Positions 1 through 6,872 of a stretch of 10,738 bases of DNA are shown piece after piece (the stretch's first letter is position 1; each line of letters opens with the position of its first letter). This DNA is from Candidatus Uhrbacteria bacterium. GTDB lineage: Bacteria; Patescibacteriota; Patescibacteriia; 2-12-FULL-60-25. Where the stretch lies: positions 1 through 10,738 of the forward strand of contig JAHFIO010000022.1 in the NCBI GenBank assembly GCA_023246325.1, given 5' to 3'. Both the position numbers and the translations under genes were made by a program. Under the pieces are notes generated by a model. That model was not told the DNA's origin and did no database searches. It saw only the letters and a program-made list of their open reading frames with translations.

Positions 1-1
1 T

Positions 2-913
2 GATATTGTGTCCTATGGGAATCAAGATAAGCGTACTCGTGTTTCCGGATCAGCTCCCGATGAAATTATTGTTTTTAATATGCGTGTGGCGAAAGGACGT
101 TTTATTAGTGATGATGATTTGCTTGCACATGCGAATGTGGTTGTGATAGGAAAAAATATTGCTGAACAATTTTTTGGAGAAGAAGAGCCAATATTAAAAA
201 TGATGAAAATAGGAAAAAAACAATTTCGTATTATAGGAGTCATGGCAGAAAGTGGCACACGGTTTTTTACGAATGTGGATGATCAAGTATATGTTCCGTT
301 TACTACTACAATGGATGTATACAATAAAACGAAATTAAATTTTGTGAGTATTAAAACAGGGGTTGTGCATCCTGCCGACGCGAAAGAATTTATTCGTATC
401 GCAATGCGGGAGACGCATAATGTAGATAATCCATCGGGAATTTTAGCAAAAGATGATTTTCGTGTTGCTTCGCAAGAAGATGCAATTAAAAATGCGAATG
501 TCATTGGAACGGTTTTACAGGTTTTGCTTGGTTCAATTGCGGGTATATCTTTATTCGTGGCAGGAATAGGGATTATGAATATTATGTATGTGACCGTCAC
601 CGAGCGAACTCGTGAAATTGGCTTGAGAAAGGCTGTCGGCGCACCAGCGTCTACTATATTAGGACAATTTTTAGCGGAAGCGGTTATGCTGACTGTTGTT
701 GCGGGAATAATTGGAAGTTGTGTAGGTGTGGCGCTTTCTTGGCTTGCCATACAAATTATTTCACATTTTCAGACAGGATGGGTTTTTGTACTTCCTATTA
801 ATGGCATTATTATTAGTTTTACAGTTTCGGTTGGTATTGGAATTATTTTTGGCTATTTCCCTGCAAGGCGTGCAGCGTATATATCGCCCATAGAAGCATT
901 GCGGTATGAATAA
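2..913 (+). CDS. ABC transporter permease, MacB/FtsX type (5'-truncated by window edge)
   Basis: This is the C-terminal part of a MacB-family permease, which pairs with a cytoplasmic ATPase to move or extrude substrates, or to drive mechanical work across the membrane. The reading frame is open from base 2, so the true start lies outside the window; the GTG at 8 is probably internal. About 160 residues of soluble extracytoplasmic domain (MacB periplasmic-core type) come first, then the FtsX-type transmembrane module. Counting from the GTG codon, hydrophobic helices lie at about 168-195, 219-250 and 262-286. Between the first two is the cytoplasmic coupling segment ERTREIGLRKAVGA (199-212), the hallmark of this permease family. 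The end, PARRAAYISPIEALRYE, matches the usual FtsX/MacB C-terminus (PARRAAxxxPxEALRYE). The partner ATPase is presumably upstream. The substrate cannot be deduced. The gene ends at a hairpin shared with the convergent gene. Confidence 0.93.
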   Translation, partial: DIVSYGNQDKRTRVSGSAPDEIIVFNMRVAKGRFISDDDLLAHANVVVIGKNIAEQFFGEEEPILKMMKIGKKQFRIIGVMAESGTRFFTNVDDQVYVPFTTTMDVYNKTKLNFVSIKTGVVHPADAKEFIRIAMRETHNVDNPSGILAKDDFRVASQEDAIKNANVIGTVLQVLLGSIAGISLFVAGIGIMNIMYVTVTERTREIGLRKAVGAPASTILGQFLAEAVMLTVVAGIIGSCVGVALSWLAIQIISHFQTGWVFVLPINGIIISFTVSVGIGIIFGYFPARRAAYISPIEALRYE

Positions 914-914
914 A

Positions 915-937
915 AAATCCTGACATAGTCAGGATTT
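915..937. terminator. Bidirectional rho-independent terminator between converging genes
   Basis: A perfect 10-bp stem (AAATCCTGAC / GTCAGGATTT) encloses a 3-nt loop (ATA). It starts just after the permease stop codon and overlaps the last codons of the minus-strand CPBP gene. Read on the minus strand it is followed by a run of six T; on the plus strand the T run is only four. It probably stops transcription from both sides, more efficiently for the minus-strand gene. Confidence 0.75.
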
Positions 938-1681
938 TGATAGTATGCGTTTACCTATAATGGATGCAATAATATTGATATGATACACAATAAGATTGTG
1001 TATGATATGTATCAGCATGCATGCAAGCAATCCATGGTGAAAAAATATCCAAAAAAGAAACATGCCGGTGAACCAGGAATTTATTAATCCGAATATACCT
1101 TGGTATGAATGTCCATTACGGAATAAACCATTCGCGGAAAGTATTGCTGCACCCGTCGTCCAGCCACTTGCAGCAAAAAGATATGGATGTAGAAATTCGA
1201 GAGTTGCAATATCTGCAATGCGATTAAAAAAATTCACATACAACAATTTTACGATTCCGTATCCTGCAAAACCAAAAAAGAAAAAATTTAATCCTAGCAA
1301 TAGAGGAATAGAAGCGCCATATACAAGCCATCGAAATGTGACCTCTTCTAATACGCCGGTGGTAGTAGCCTGCATCCAGGCGCGACCTATTTGATATCGT
1401 ATGGGTATTGGTTGTATTGCATCAATAAGAAACCAATATGGATCTCCCTTTTTTTTGCGAAGCAGGATTATTTGCATGCACGTATTTAAAAGGAATACCC
1501 ATATGAAAAGTGGGATTGCAGATTGCAACCAATCAAGTGGTGATGTGGTGCTTGAAAAACATGAAAATAGAGTAAAGGGCATTATTTCAGGATGAACATA
1601 ATATACGAGCGTCAGTATCATTGCTGAAATAATTGCGTATAGTAAAAAATACCATTCTTCGATATTATTTTTCTGTTGCAC
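929..1681 (-). CDS. CPBP family intramembrane metalloprotease (copy 1)
   Basis: A 250-residue polytopic membrane protein of the CPBP family (CAAX proteases and bacteriocin-processing enzymes; Rce1/Abi superfamily). All three family motifs are visible: EExxxR at 112-117 (EEVTFR), FxxxH at 187-191 (FRNGH) and HxxxN at 225-229 (HIIHN); these supply the glutamates and histidines of the catalytic centre. Hydrophobic segments lie at about 10-30, 55-73, 118-150, 195-222 and 225-242. About 70 residues separate motifs 1 and 2, more than the 35 or so I recall as usual, so there seems to be an insertion around 130-170. The start is GTG, chosen because AGGTGA sits 3 nt upstream and no in-frame ATG is near. 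It is a diverged tandem paralogue of the gene at 1775-2497, and its C-terminal coding region overlaps the shared terminator. Substrate unknown; processing or immunity of secreted peptides are family roles only. Confidence 0.85.
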   Translation of the reverse strand: MQQKNNIEEWYFLLYAIISAMILTLVYYVHPEIMPFTLFSCFSSTTSPLDWLQSAIPLFIWVFLLNTCMQIILLRKKKGDPYWFLIDAIQPIPIRYQIGRAWMQATTTGVLEEVTFRWLVYGASIPLLLGLNFFFFGFAGYGIVKLLYVNFFNRIADIATLEFLHPYLFAASGWTTGAAILSANGLFRNGHSYQGIFGLINSWFTGMFLFWIFFHHGLLACMLIHIIHNLIVYHINIIASIIGKRILSKS

Positions 1682-1684
1682 GGG

Positions 1685-1690
1685 TCACCT
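1685..1690 (-). promoter_or_regulatory. Shine-Dalgarno site fixing a GTG start
   Basis: AGGTGA (minus strand) lies 3 nt before the GTG at 1681 and matches the 3' half of the full AAGGAGGTGA consensus. It decides the start of CPBP copy 1. The paralogous gene has GAGGTGA at the identical 3-nt distance (2501-2507), so the initiation regions are themselves similar. Confidence 0.75.
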
Positions 1691-1744
1691 GTAATTGTGA
1701 AAGTACATGGACAGGATAGCAAATGAGGGCTGTATTGTATAAAA

Positions 1745-1769
1745 ATACCCCAAAGTATATTTGGGGTAT
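1745..1769 (-). terminator. Rho-independent terminator of CPBP copy 2
   Basis: A perfect 10-bp stem (ATACCCCAAA / TTTGGGGTAT) with a 5-nt loop. On the minus strand it begins 5 nt after the stop codon of the 1775-2497 gene and is followed by TTTT. It separates the two tandem protease genes, so copy 1 is probably transcribed from its own promoter in 1691-1744. No convincing -35/-10 pair is visible there: TTGCTA-17-CACAAT is the best and is weak. Confidence 0.8.
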
Positions 1770-1774
1770 GGTCT

Positions 1775-2497
1775 TTATGAAAGAGCGGTACTTATTTTAT
1801 ATCCCAGAATGCCAATGGTAAATACAATGATATCATATAGAGCATGTACAAGAATTGCGGCAAGCAATCCATGTGTAAAGAGCATCCAGAAAAAAAACAT
1901 ACCTAGAAACCAGGAATTAAGAATACCAAACCATCCTTGGTATTTATGTCCATCGCGAAATGCGGCATTTGCCATGAGCATTGCTGCACCAACTGCCCAT
2001 CCAGATTTAGAATAGAGTTGATCGTGTAAAAAGCCGAGTGTTGCCCAATCAGCGATATGACCAAAAATATTCACATGAAGCCATTCACCGATACCAAAAC
2101 CAAGAAAACCAAAAAATAAAAAGTTGAATATTTTTACGCTGACGATTGCTCCAAAAAAAATGAGCCAACGGAAACAGATTTCTTCAGCAAATCCTGCCCA
2201 TGTACTGAAGAGAAAACTGGCCCCTAGCAGTTTCAATGTACTTGGACCCTTCGAAGAACTTGAGCCATTTTGAATATGATATATGAGGGAGATGATACAT
2301 TGGATGATACATCCCCAGATATATATAGGTATGCCTGCAATAAGCCAGGAAAGTGGCGTTGTTTTCATTGTTATGAATTCAAAGGTGTCAAATGGAATGA
2401 TGTCTGGTTTGAAAAATCGGGCGATTCCAACCATGCATATGCTGATAATAGCGCTCCATAGATAATTCTTATTTGAAGATTTTTCCTCGTCTGACAT
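1775..2497 (-). CDS. CPBP family intramembrane metalloprotease (copy 2)
   Basis: A 240-residue polytopic membrane protein of the CPBP family. Motif 1 is EEICFR (105-110), motif 2 is FRDGH (180-184) and motif 3 is HALYD (218-222), with Asp in place of the Asn in copy 1. It shares long stretches with copy 1: IADxATLxFLH in the segment between motifs 1 and 2, GHxYQGxFGxxNSWFxGMF after motif 2, and HGLLA before motif 3, all with the same spacing, so the two arose by tandem duplication. A Ser-rich linker (79-82) sits between the N-terminal helices and the catalytic core. The start is ATG with GAGGTGA 3 nt upstream. It is divergent from the unknown membrane-protein gene at 2590, and a terminator follows the stop immediately. 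Function beyond membrane proteolysis cannot be told; the neighbouring transporter permease is compatible with peptide processing and export, but that is only context. Confidence 0.85.
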   Translation of the reverse strand: MSDEEKSSNKNYLWSAIISICMVGIARFFKPDIIPFDTFEFITMKTTPLSWLIAGIPIYIWGCIIQCIISLIYHIQNGSSSSKGPSTLKLLGASFLFSTWAGFAEEICFRWLIFFGAIVSVKIFNFLFFGFLGFGIGEWLHVNIFGHIADWATLGFLHDQLYSKSGWAVGAAMLMANAAFRDGHKYQGWFGILNSWFLGMFFFWMLFTHGLLAAILVHALYDIIVFTIGILGYKISTALS

Positions 2498-2530
2498 TGG
2501 TCACCTCTTTGTGTATTGTGAAAGAACGAC

Positions 2531-2561
2531 TTGACTTTATCAGAAAATAACGTAAAGTCAA
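2531..2561. promoter_or_regulatory. Symmetric divergent promoter / inverted repeat
   Basis: A perfect 9-bp inverted repeat, TTGACTTTA (2531-2539) and TAAAGTCAA (2553-2561), is separated by 13 nt. On each strand it reads as TTGACT, a 16-nt spacer, then TAAAGT, so each -35 overlaps the other strand's -10. The plus-strand reading would start near 2565 and leave a short leader containing AAGGAG for the 2590 gene. The minus-strand reading would start near 2527 and leave a leader containing GAGGTGA for CPBP copy 2. The -35 is good and the -10 is 4/6. A regulator-binding dyad is an alternative or additional role. Confidence 0.5.
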
Positions 2562-2589
2562 ACAGGACTTTTGAAAAAGGAGATGAAAA

Positions 2590-3240
2590 ATGCATCACAT
2601 ATTTGGATTTGGTTTAACTGTACTTATACTGAGTGTATATACAGGATTTGGTTTCTTGAATATCAGATTTCATGAAATGATTGAAGAGCAATTATGTAAT
2701 AAGCAATACGCAACACTCAATAAAAAAGCTAAAATATTTTTGTTATTTTTTTACCCTCTATTGTATTGGAGATTAAAGAAATCTTCACATCTCTATGTTT
2801 TTGAGTGTGGTTCTATGGAGGATAACCCCCCCATTTTCATTGCAATGTTTATATTCTGGCCAATTCATTGGTGTATGAAAAGTATGGTTCATATATATAT
2901 GTTGACATATCACATTATGTGGAAATGGGTATTTCGTTTTGTAGAATGGATGTGGAATATATGTTCAACGCTTTTGTCTCGTGTGAGCGAATCTTTTCTG
3001 AGTATGCTATCTGCAGATCCAGTGCTTCCACAATGTGTAAAAGAATGTCCGCATCCTGCTGACACAGAAGACAAAAGACTTGTCAGGATAAGTGAGCTGG
3101 TTATTGCAGAACAGCAGAAAAAAGATGAGGCGCATATGATGGCAAGTGAACGCGAACGTCTTGAGATGGAATTGGCGAGTGAAGGTGATCCATATCGCAA
3201 AGAAGATGCGGTTGAGAAAATGAAAAGAAGTCTAGTATAG
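2590..3240 (+). CDS. Uncharacterised membrane protein with charged C-terminal helix
   Basis: I do not recognise this 216-residue protein. The start is well supported: ATG with AAGGAG 7 nt upstream. A hydrophobic helix spans about 5-24, followed by an amphipathic, charged stretch. Further hydrophobic segments lie at about 48-60 (aromatic, ends LLYW), 80-97 and 100-125, rich in Trp, His and Met. From about 160 the protein turns hydrophilic and strongly helical, with many Glu, Lys and Arg (about 165-212), a likely cytoplasmic coiled coil or amphipathic tail. Two Cys (149, 153) sit in a Pro-containing linker just before it; CVKECPHP could bind metal or form a disulfide, but nothing proves that. 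It is a single-gene unit: divergent from CPBP copy 2, closed by its own terminator, and separate from the heat-shock operon. Codon use and composition resemble the neighbours. Possibly lineage-specific. Confidence 0.7.
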   Translation: MHHIFGFGLTVLILSVYTGFGFLNIRFHEMIEEQLCNKQYATLNKKAKIFLLFFYPLLYWRLKKSSHLYVFECGSMEDNPPIFIAMFIFWPIHWCMKSMVHIYMLTYHIMWKWVFRFVEWMWNICSTLLSRVSESFLSMLSADPVLPQCVKECPHPADTEDKRLVRISELVIAEQQKKDEAHMMASERERLEMELASEGDPYRKEDAVEKMKRSLV

Positions 3241-3262
3241 CCTAATTTTATGGGCTATTTTT
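3237..3262 (+). terminator. Rho-independent terminator overlapping the stop codon
   Basis: ATAGCC (3237-3242, containing the TAG stop) pairs with GGCTAT (3253-3258), extended by two weaker pairs, and is followed by five T (3258-3262). It isolates the 2590 gene from the heat-shock operon promoter that begins 20 nt further on. Confidence 0.65.
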
Positions 3263-3281
3263 GTATGTAGGTATAGCTCAC

Positions 3282-3310
3282 TTGACGTCTTATCCTGCCT
3301 CATATATCCT
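3282..3310 (+). promoter_or_regulatory. Housekeeping sigma promoter of the heat-shock operon
   Basis: TTGACG (3282-3287), a 17-nt spacer and TATCCT (3305-3310) resemble a sigma-70-type promoter (5/6 and 4/6 matches). The predicted start near 3317 falls inside the CIRCE operator, so HrcA bound there would block initiation and the mRNA would begin with the CIRCE dyad. Confidence 0.6.
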
Positions 3311-3314
3311 ATGA

Positions 3315-3341
3315 TTAGCACTCAACATATACGAGTGCTAA
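3315..3341 (+). promoter_or_regulatory. CIRCE operator (HrcA-binding site)
   Basis: TTAGCACTC, 9 nt, GAGTGCTAA is an exact match to the CIRCE consensus. It lies just downstream of the -10 element and 9 nt before the hrcA start codon. In studied bacteria HrcA binds this dyad and represses; HrcA activity depends on GroEL, which is not encoded in this window. No second CIRCE was found here. Confidence 0.97.
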
Positions 3342-3350
3342 TAGAATCAA

Positions 3351-4028
3351 ATGGACGAAAAACTCTCTAAATTGTTGACTCATGTGGTTGAGGAGGTTAT
3401 CAAGACAGGCGAGCCAGTTGGGTCGCAGGGTTTAGTTGATGCTCACATTTTTAATGTGAGTTCCGCAACTATTAGAAATTGGTTTTCGGTATTAGAAAAC
3501 GATGGGTATATTATGCAGCCACATACTTCTGGTGGACGATTGCCAACAGAAAAAGGATATCAATATTATGTTACGTCGCTGATGTTGCCTCGTATCTTGC
3601 CGAAAAAACAGTATGCGATATTGGAACAATTGGTATGTGAATATGTAGATCCGGAACGTCGCTTGAAAGTGCTTATGAAAAACGTGGCAGAGGGTGTGCA
3701 GGTCGCTGCCATATTAGGACTGAATGATGCGGATACATTTTATACTGGTCTCTCACAATTATTTTCACAATCAGAATTCCGAGATTGGAAACGCGTTGTC
3801 GGCTTAGGAGAAATTTTAGACCAATTGGATCAAGTGCTCGCTCGTATACGACTGAAAAAATTTCATGAACCAACGGTTTTACTCGGAAGTCAATGCCCAT
3901 TCGGCGCGATGTGTGGAACCGTGCTTCTGACTTTGCAGGATGGGGGATTAGCGGGAATCGTTGGTCCTATGCGTATGGATTATCAGAGTGCAATTTCGTA
4001 TTTACACGCTATTAAAGAATTAACATAA
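3351..4028 (+). CDS. hrcA: Heat-inducible transcription repressor HrcA (short form)
   Basis: HrcA represses heat-shock genes by binding CIRCE, which sits directly upstream. The N-terminal winged-helix domain is clear, with SSATIRNWFSVLENDGY at 37-53 followed by QPHTSGGRLPTEKGYQYYV at 56-74. The C-terminal signature GIVGPMRMDY (202-211) is also present. At 225 residues it is far shorter than the usual 330-350. By eye, the missing part is the first half of the GAF-like domain and the inserted dimerisation domain: the sequence jumps from the region around 112-122 to the TGLSQLFSQSEF segment (132-143), which normally lies about 100 residues later. The start ATG has no Shine-Dalgarno sequence; its leader is the CIRCE dyad. 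First gene of the operon, 5 nt before grpE. The identification is firm because family motifs and operator agree. Confidence 0.96.
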   Translation: MDEKLSKLLTHVVEEVIKTGEPVGSQGLVDAHIFNVSSATIRNWFSVLENDGYIMQPHTSGGRLPTEKGYQYYVTSLMLPRILPKKQYAILEQLVCEYVDPERRLKVLMKNVAEGVQVAAILGLNDADTFYTGLSQLFSQSEFRDWKRVVGLGEILDQLDQVLARIRLKKFHEPTVLLGSQCPFGAMCGTVLLTLQDGGLAGIVGPMRMDYQSAISYLHAIKELT

Positions 4029-4033
4029 TCAAT

Positions 4034-4525
4034 ATGGAAGAACAAATAAAAAAAACTGAGGAGGATGTACAGGTGCATGAGCATTGCGAGGAATATCTTG
4101 CTGGATGGAAGCGCGCACAGGCAGATTATGCAAATCTTAAAAAAGAAATGGAAAATGAGCGACGTGATTTTGCAAAATATGCTAATGAACGATTGTTAGT
4201 ACGACTGCTTCCAGCAATAGATCAATATGAAACTGCATTACAATTTATTCCGAATATAGATGATGTATCACCTGAAGTAAAAAAGAAAATTGATATCTGG
4301 TTTATCGGAATACGTGCTGTTAAAAATATGTGGGAAAGTGCATTTGCAGAAATCGGCTTAGAAAAAATTTCAACAAGTGAAGCATTTGATCCTGCCGTAC
4401 ACGAAGCCGTATCTGTTGAAGAGATGGAGGGAAAAAATTCTGGTGATATCATTCGTGTGACGCAATCTGGATGGAAATTGAGTGGAAAAGTGTTGCGACC
4501 CGCACTTGTTATCTTACAAAAATAA
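4034..4525 (+). CDS. grpE: Nucleotide exchange factor GrpE
   Basis: GrpE dimers release ADP from DnaK and so drive its substrate cycle in the cytoplasm. The protein has 163 residues. An N-terminal charged, coiled-coil region (about 1-60) contains the family pattern WKRAQADYANLKK (25-37). The C-terminal beta domain, which contacts the DnaK nucleotide-binding domain, has FDPAVHEAV (118-126) and the ending GWKLSGKVLRPALVIL (146-161), both classical GrpE signatures. The disordered N-terminal extension of many GrpE proteins is shortened to about 15 residues. It starts 5 nt after the hrcA stop with no Shine-Dalgarno sequence, suggesting coupled translation. The hrcA-grpE order matches the classical Firmicutes-type operon. 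Confidence 0.96.
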   Translation: MEEQIKKTEEDVQVHEHCEEYLAGWKRAQADYANLKKEMENERRDFAKYANERLLVRLLPAIDQYETALQFIPNIDDVSPEVKKKIDIWFIGIRAVKNMWESAFAEIGLEKISTSEAFDPAVHEAVSVEEMEGKNSGDIIRVTQSGWKLSGKVLRPALVILQK

Positions 4526-4548
4526 TATAATTCATACTATAAAAATAT

Positions 4549-4953
4549 ATGTCACTTATTCGATGGTCACCCTTTATAGAGCAGTTTGAAAATATGGGCT
4601 TGCTTGAAAAAACATCAGGCCTTATTCCCGCAATCGATGTATACGATAGGCAGGATGCAGTTGTTATTGAGACAGCATTGCCAGGTGTAGATTCTAAAAA
4701 TGTAGATATTTCAATAGAAAATGGGGTATTGTGCATTTCAGGATCTACAGAAAGAAAAACAGAAGTTGATGAAAAGGATTATTATCGAAAAGAAATCCGT
4801 TCCGGATCATTCATGCGCAAAGTAGGATTACCAGAATCAATTGATGAAGCGAAAACGTCTGCATCCTGTACCGATGGTATTCTCAAAATAGAAATTAAGA
4901 AAAAAGAAAGTACACAACCTAAAAAAATATCTATTAAAATAGAAAATATATAA
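4549..4953 (+). CDS. Small heat-shock protein, Hsp20/alpha-crystallin family
   Basis: Small heat-shock proteins are ATP-independent holdases that keep unfolding proteins soluble for DnaK. This 134-residue protein has a short N-terminal arm (1-25), an alpha-crystallin domain (about 26-120) and a C-terminal tail. Family marks are the PAIDVYD start of the domain (27-33), ALPGV (44-48), and DGILKIEI near 109-116 (the A-x-n-G-v-L signature). The tail has overlapping I-x-I motifs (ISIKI), which dock into neighbouring subunits during oligomer assembly. It lies between grpE and dnaK, not usual for the Firmicutes-type operon, 23 nt after grpE and 4 nt before dnaK. The 23-nt gap contains a TATAAT and a TTACAA-18-TATAAA, but in such AT-rich DNA I do not call a promoter. 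No Shine-Dalgarno sequence is visible. Confidence 0.95.
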   Translation: MSLIRWSPFIEQFENMGLLEKTSGLIPAIDVYDRQDAVVIETALPGVDSKNVDISIENGVLCISGSTERKTEVDEKDYYRKEIRSGSFMRKVGLPESIDEAKTSASCTDGILKIEIKKKESTQPKKISIKIENI

Positions 4954-4957
4954 TTAT

Positions 4958-6871
4958 ATGTCTAAAATACTTGGAATAGATCTTGGTACCACGAACTCTT
5001 GCATGGCGGTTGTTGAAGGTGGACAACCAAAAGTTATAGATAATTCAGAAGGAGGAAAAACAACGCCTTCGATAGTTGCACAAACAAAAACCGGCGAAAA
5101 AATTGTTGGACAAATTGCAAAACGTCAAGCTGTCGTGAATCCAGAAAATACTATTTTTTCTGCGAAGCGTTTGATTGGTCGTCGTTGGTCTGATGCAGAA
5201 GTACAGCGTGATGCAAAATGGTTGCCATATAAACTTGTGCAAAAAGGTGAAGGTGTTCGTATACTGATGAGTGGAAAAGAATATGCGCCTGAAGAAATAG
5301 CTGCATGTGTTTTGCAGAAATTAAAAGCAGATGCGGAAGCGCGTATAGGTGAAAAAATTACGCAGGCGGTTATTACTGTCCCCGCGTATTTTGATGACTC
5401 GCAAAGACAGGCGACTAAATTAGCGGGTGAAATTGCAGGATTAGAAGTATTGCGTATTATTAATGAACCAACAGCTGCGGCCCTTGCATATGGTTTTGAT
5501 CGTAAAAAAGATGAAAAAATCGTTGTATATGATTTAGGTGGGGGAACGTTTGATGTGTCAGTTTTAGAAATCGCATATGATGCGGTGACTTCGCAGAATA
5601 CGGTTGAAGTAAAAGCAACGAATGGTGATACGCATTTAGGCGGAGATGATTTTGATCAAATTATTATTCAGTATATTGTTGCGGAATTTAAAAAAACAGA
5701 CGGTATCGATTTGTCGAAAGATACATTGGCATTACAACGTATTAAAGAAGCTGCAGAAAAAGCAAAAATTGAACTTTCGTCAGCTTTGCAGGTTGATATT
5801 AATCAGCCATTCATTACGTCAGATGCAAATGGTCCAAAGCATTTGATGTTAACCTTATCCAGATCGAAGATGGAAGAATTAGTGGGGAGCTTGGTAGAGA
5901 AAACCATGGAGCCATGTAAAAAAGCGTTGGCAGATGCGAAATTATCAGTATCAGACATTCATGAAGTAATTCTTGTTGGTGGAATGACGCGTATGCCTAT
6001 GGTACAAAGTGCCGTAGAAAAGTTTTTTGGAAAAAAAGTGAATATTTCTGTAAATCCTGATGAAGTAGTGGCCGTTGGCGCTGCCGTTCAAGCTGGGAAC
6101 TTGCAGGGGGATATTAAAGGTGAATTATTATTATTAGATGTGACGCCACTTTCTTTTGGCATTGAAACCATGGGAAGTGTTATGACAAAAGTGATTGAAC
6201 GAAATACAACTATTCCAACATCTAAATCACAAATTTTTTCAACTGCTGCAGATGGACAAACATCGGTTGAAATTCATATCTTACAAGGTGAAAGAGGAAT
6301 GGCGGCAGATAATCGTAGTTTGGGACGATTTACATTGTCTGGTATTCCTATGGCTCCTCGCGGCATTCCACAGATTGAGGTGAGTTTTGATTTAGATGCG
6401 AACGGTATTTTGAGTGTAAAGGCTTTGGATAAAGGAACGAATAAAGAACAAAAAATTACGATTACTGCCTCAACAAATATTTCAAAAGAAGAAATTGAAC
6501 GCATGAAAAAAGATGCAGAATTGAATGCAGATGCAGATAAAAAGCGTCGTGAATTAGTTGAGGCAAAAAATATGGCTGAGTCTATGGTATACACTACTGA
6601 AAAAATGATGAAAGAAGCGAAAGATGTTTCTCCAGAAGATGCAGCAGCGGTCAATGAAAAATTAGAAGCATTGAAAAAAGTAAAAGATTCTGAAGATGTT
6701 GAGGCTATTAAACGCGCGGGTGATGAACTCGCAACCGCGGGTCAAAAAGTAGGTGAATCTATGTATAAAAAGCAACAAAATGATGCGTCTACTATGCCAA
6801 AAGAAGAAGCGAAATCAGAAGACGCAAAGGCTCCAGAAACAAAAGAGGGTGATTTTACAGATACGAAATAA
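4958..6871 (+). CDS. dnaK: Molecular chaperone DnaK (Hsp70)
   Basis: DnaK is the ATP-driven Hsp70 that binds exposed hydrophobic peptides, working with DnaJ and GrpE from the same operon. Its 637 residues match the usual length. The nucleotide-binding domain (1-about 387) shows phosphate-1 [13 protein letters not shown] (6-18), catalytic K70 in [21 protein letters not shown] (169-179), phosphate-2 [13 protein letters not shown] (191-203) and the adenosine motif VGGMTRMP (340-347). The interdomain linker [11 protein letters not shown] is at 389-399. The substrate-binding beta domain follows (about 395-505), then the helical lid (about 510-605). The tail after 606 is low-complexity and charged and ends GDFTDTK rather than the common EEVKDD-type acidic end. 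It starts 4 nt after hsp20 without a Shine-Dalgarno sequence, and its stop is 1 nt before the next gene. Nothing looks broken. Confidence 0.99.
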   Translation: MSKILGIDLGTTNSCMAVVEGGQPKVIDNSEGGKTTPSIVAQTKTGEKIVGQIAKRQAVVNPENTIFSAKRLIGRRWSDAEVQRDAKWLPYKLVQKGEGVRILMSGKEYAPEEIAACVLQKLKADAEARIGEKITQAVITVPAYFDDSQRQATKLAGEIAGLEVLRIINEPTAAALAYGFDRKKDEKIVVYDLGGGTFDVSVLEIAYDAVTSQNTVEVKATNGDTHLGGDDFDQIIIQYIVAEFKKTDGIDLSKDTLALQRIKEAAEKAKIELSSALQVDINQPFITSDANGPKHLMLTLSRSKMEELVGSLVEKTMEPCKKALADAKLSVSDIHEVILVGGMTRMPMVQSAVEKFFGKKVNISVNPDEVVAVGAAVQAGNLQGDIKGELLLLDVTPLSFGIETMGSVMTKVIERNTTIPTSKSQIFSTAADGQTSVEIHILQGERGMAADNRSLGRFTLSGIPMAPRGIPQIEVSFDLDANGILSVKALDKGTNKEQKITITASTNISKEEIERMKKDAELNADADKKRRELVEAKNMAESMVYTTEKMMKEAKDVSPEDAAAVNEKLEALKKVKDSEDVEAIKRAGDELATAGQKVGESMYKKQQNDASTMPKEEAKSEDAKAPETKEGDFTDTK

Positions 6872-6872
6872 T

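Noticed and set aside
1062..1394. Plus-strand reading frames of 60-110 codons opposite the CPBP genes
   Set aside because: They are antisense shadows of convincing membrane-protease genes, with no ribosome binding site or family motif.
1691..1744. Promoter for CPBP copy 1 (TTGCTA-17-CACAAT)
   Set aside because: Both boxes are weak; some promoter is expected because a terminator lies upstream, but the position cannot be supported.
4514..4543. Internal promoter before hsp20 (TTACAA-18-TATAAA, plus a separate TATAAT)
   Set aside because: The 23-nt gap is AT-rich, so such matches are expected by chance, and the -35 is weak; kept only as a remark under the gene.
6753..6872. Extension of the DUF3467 gene upstream into dnaK
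   Set aside because: The extra 40 residues are Lys-rich out-of-frame dnaK sequence; the domain starts after ATG 6873, at a typical junction.
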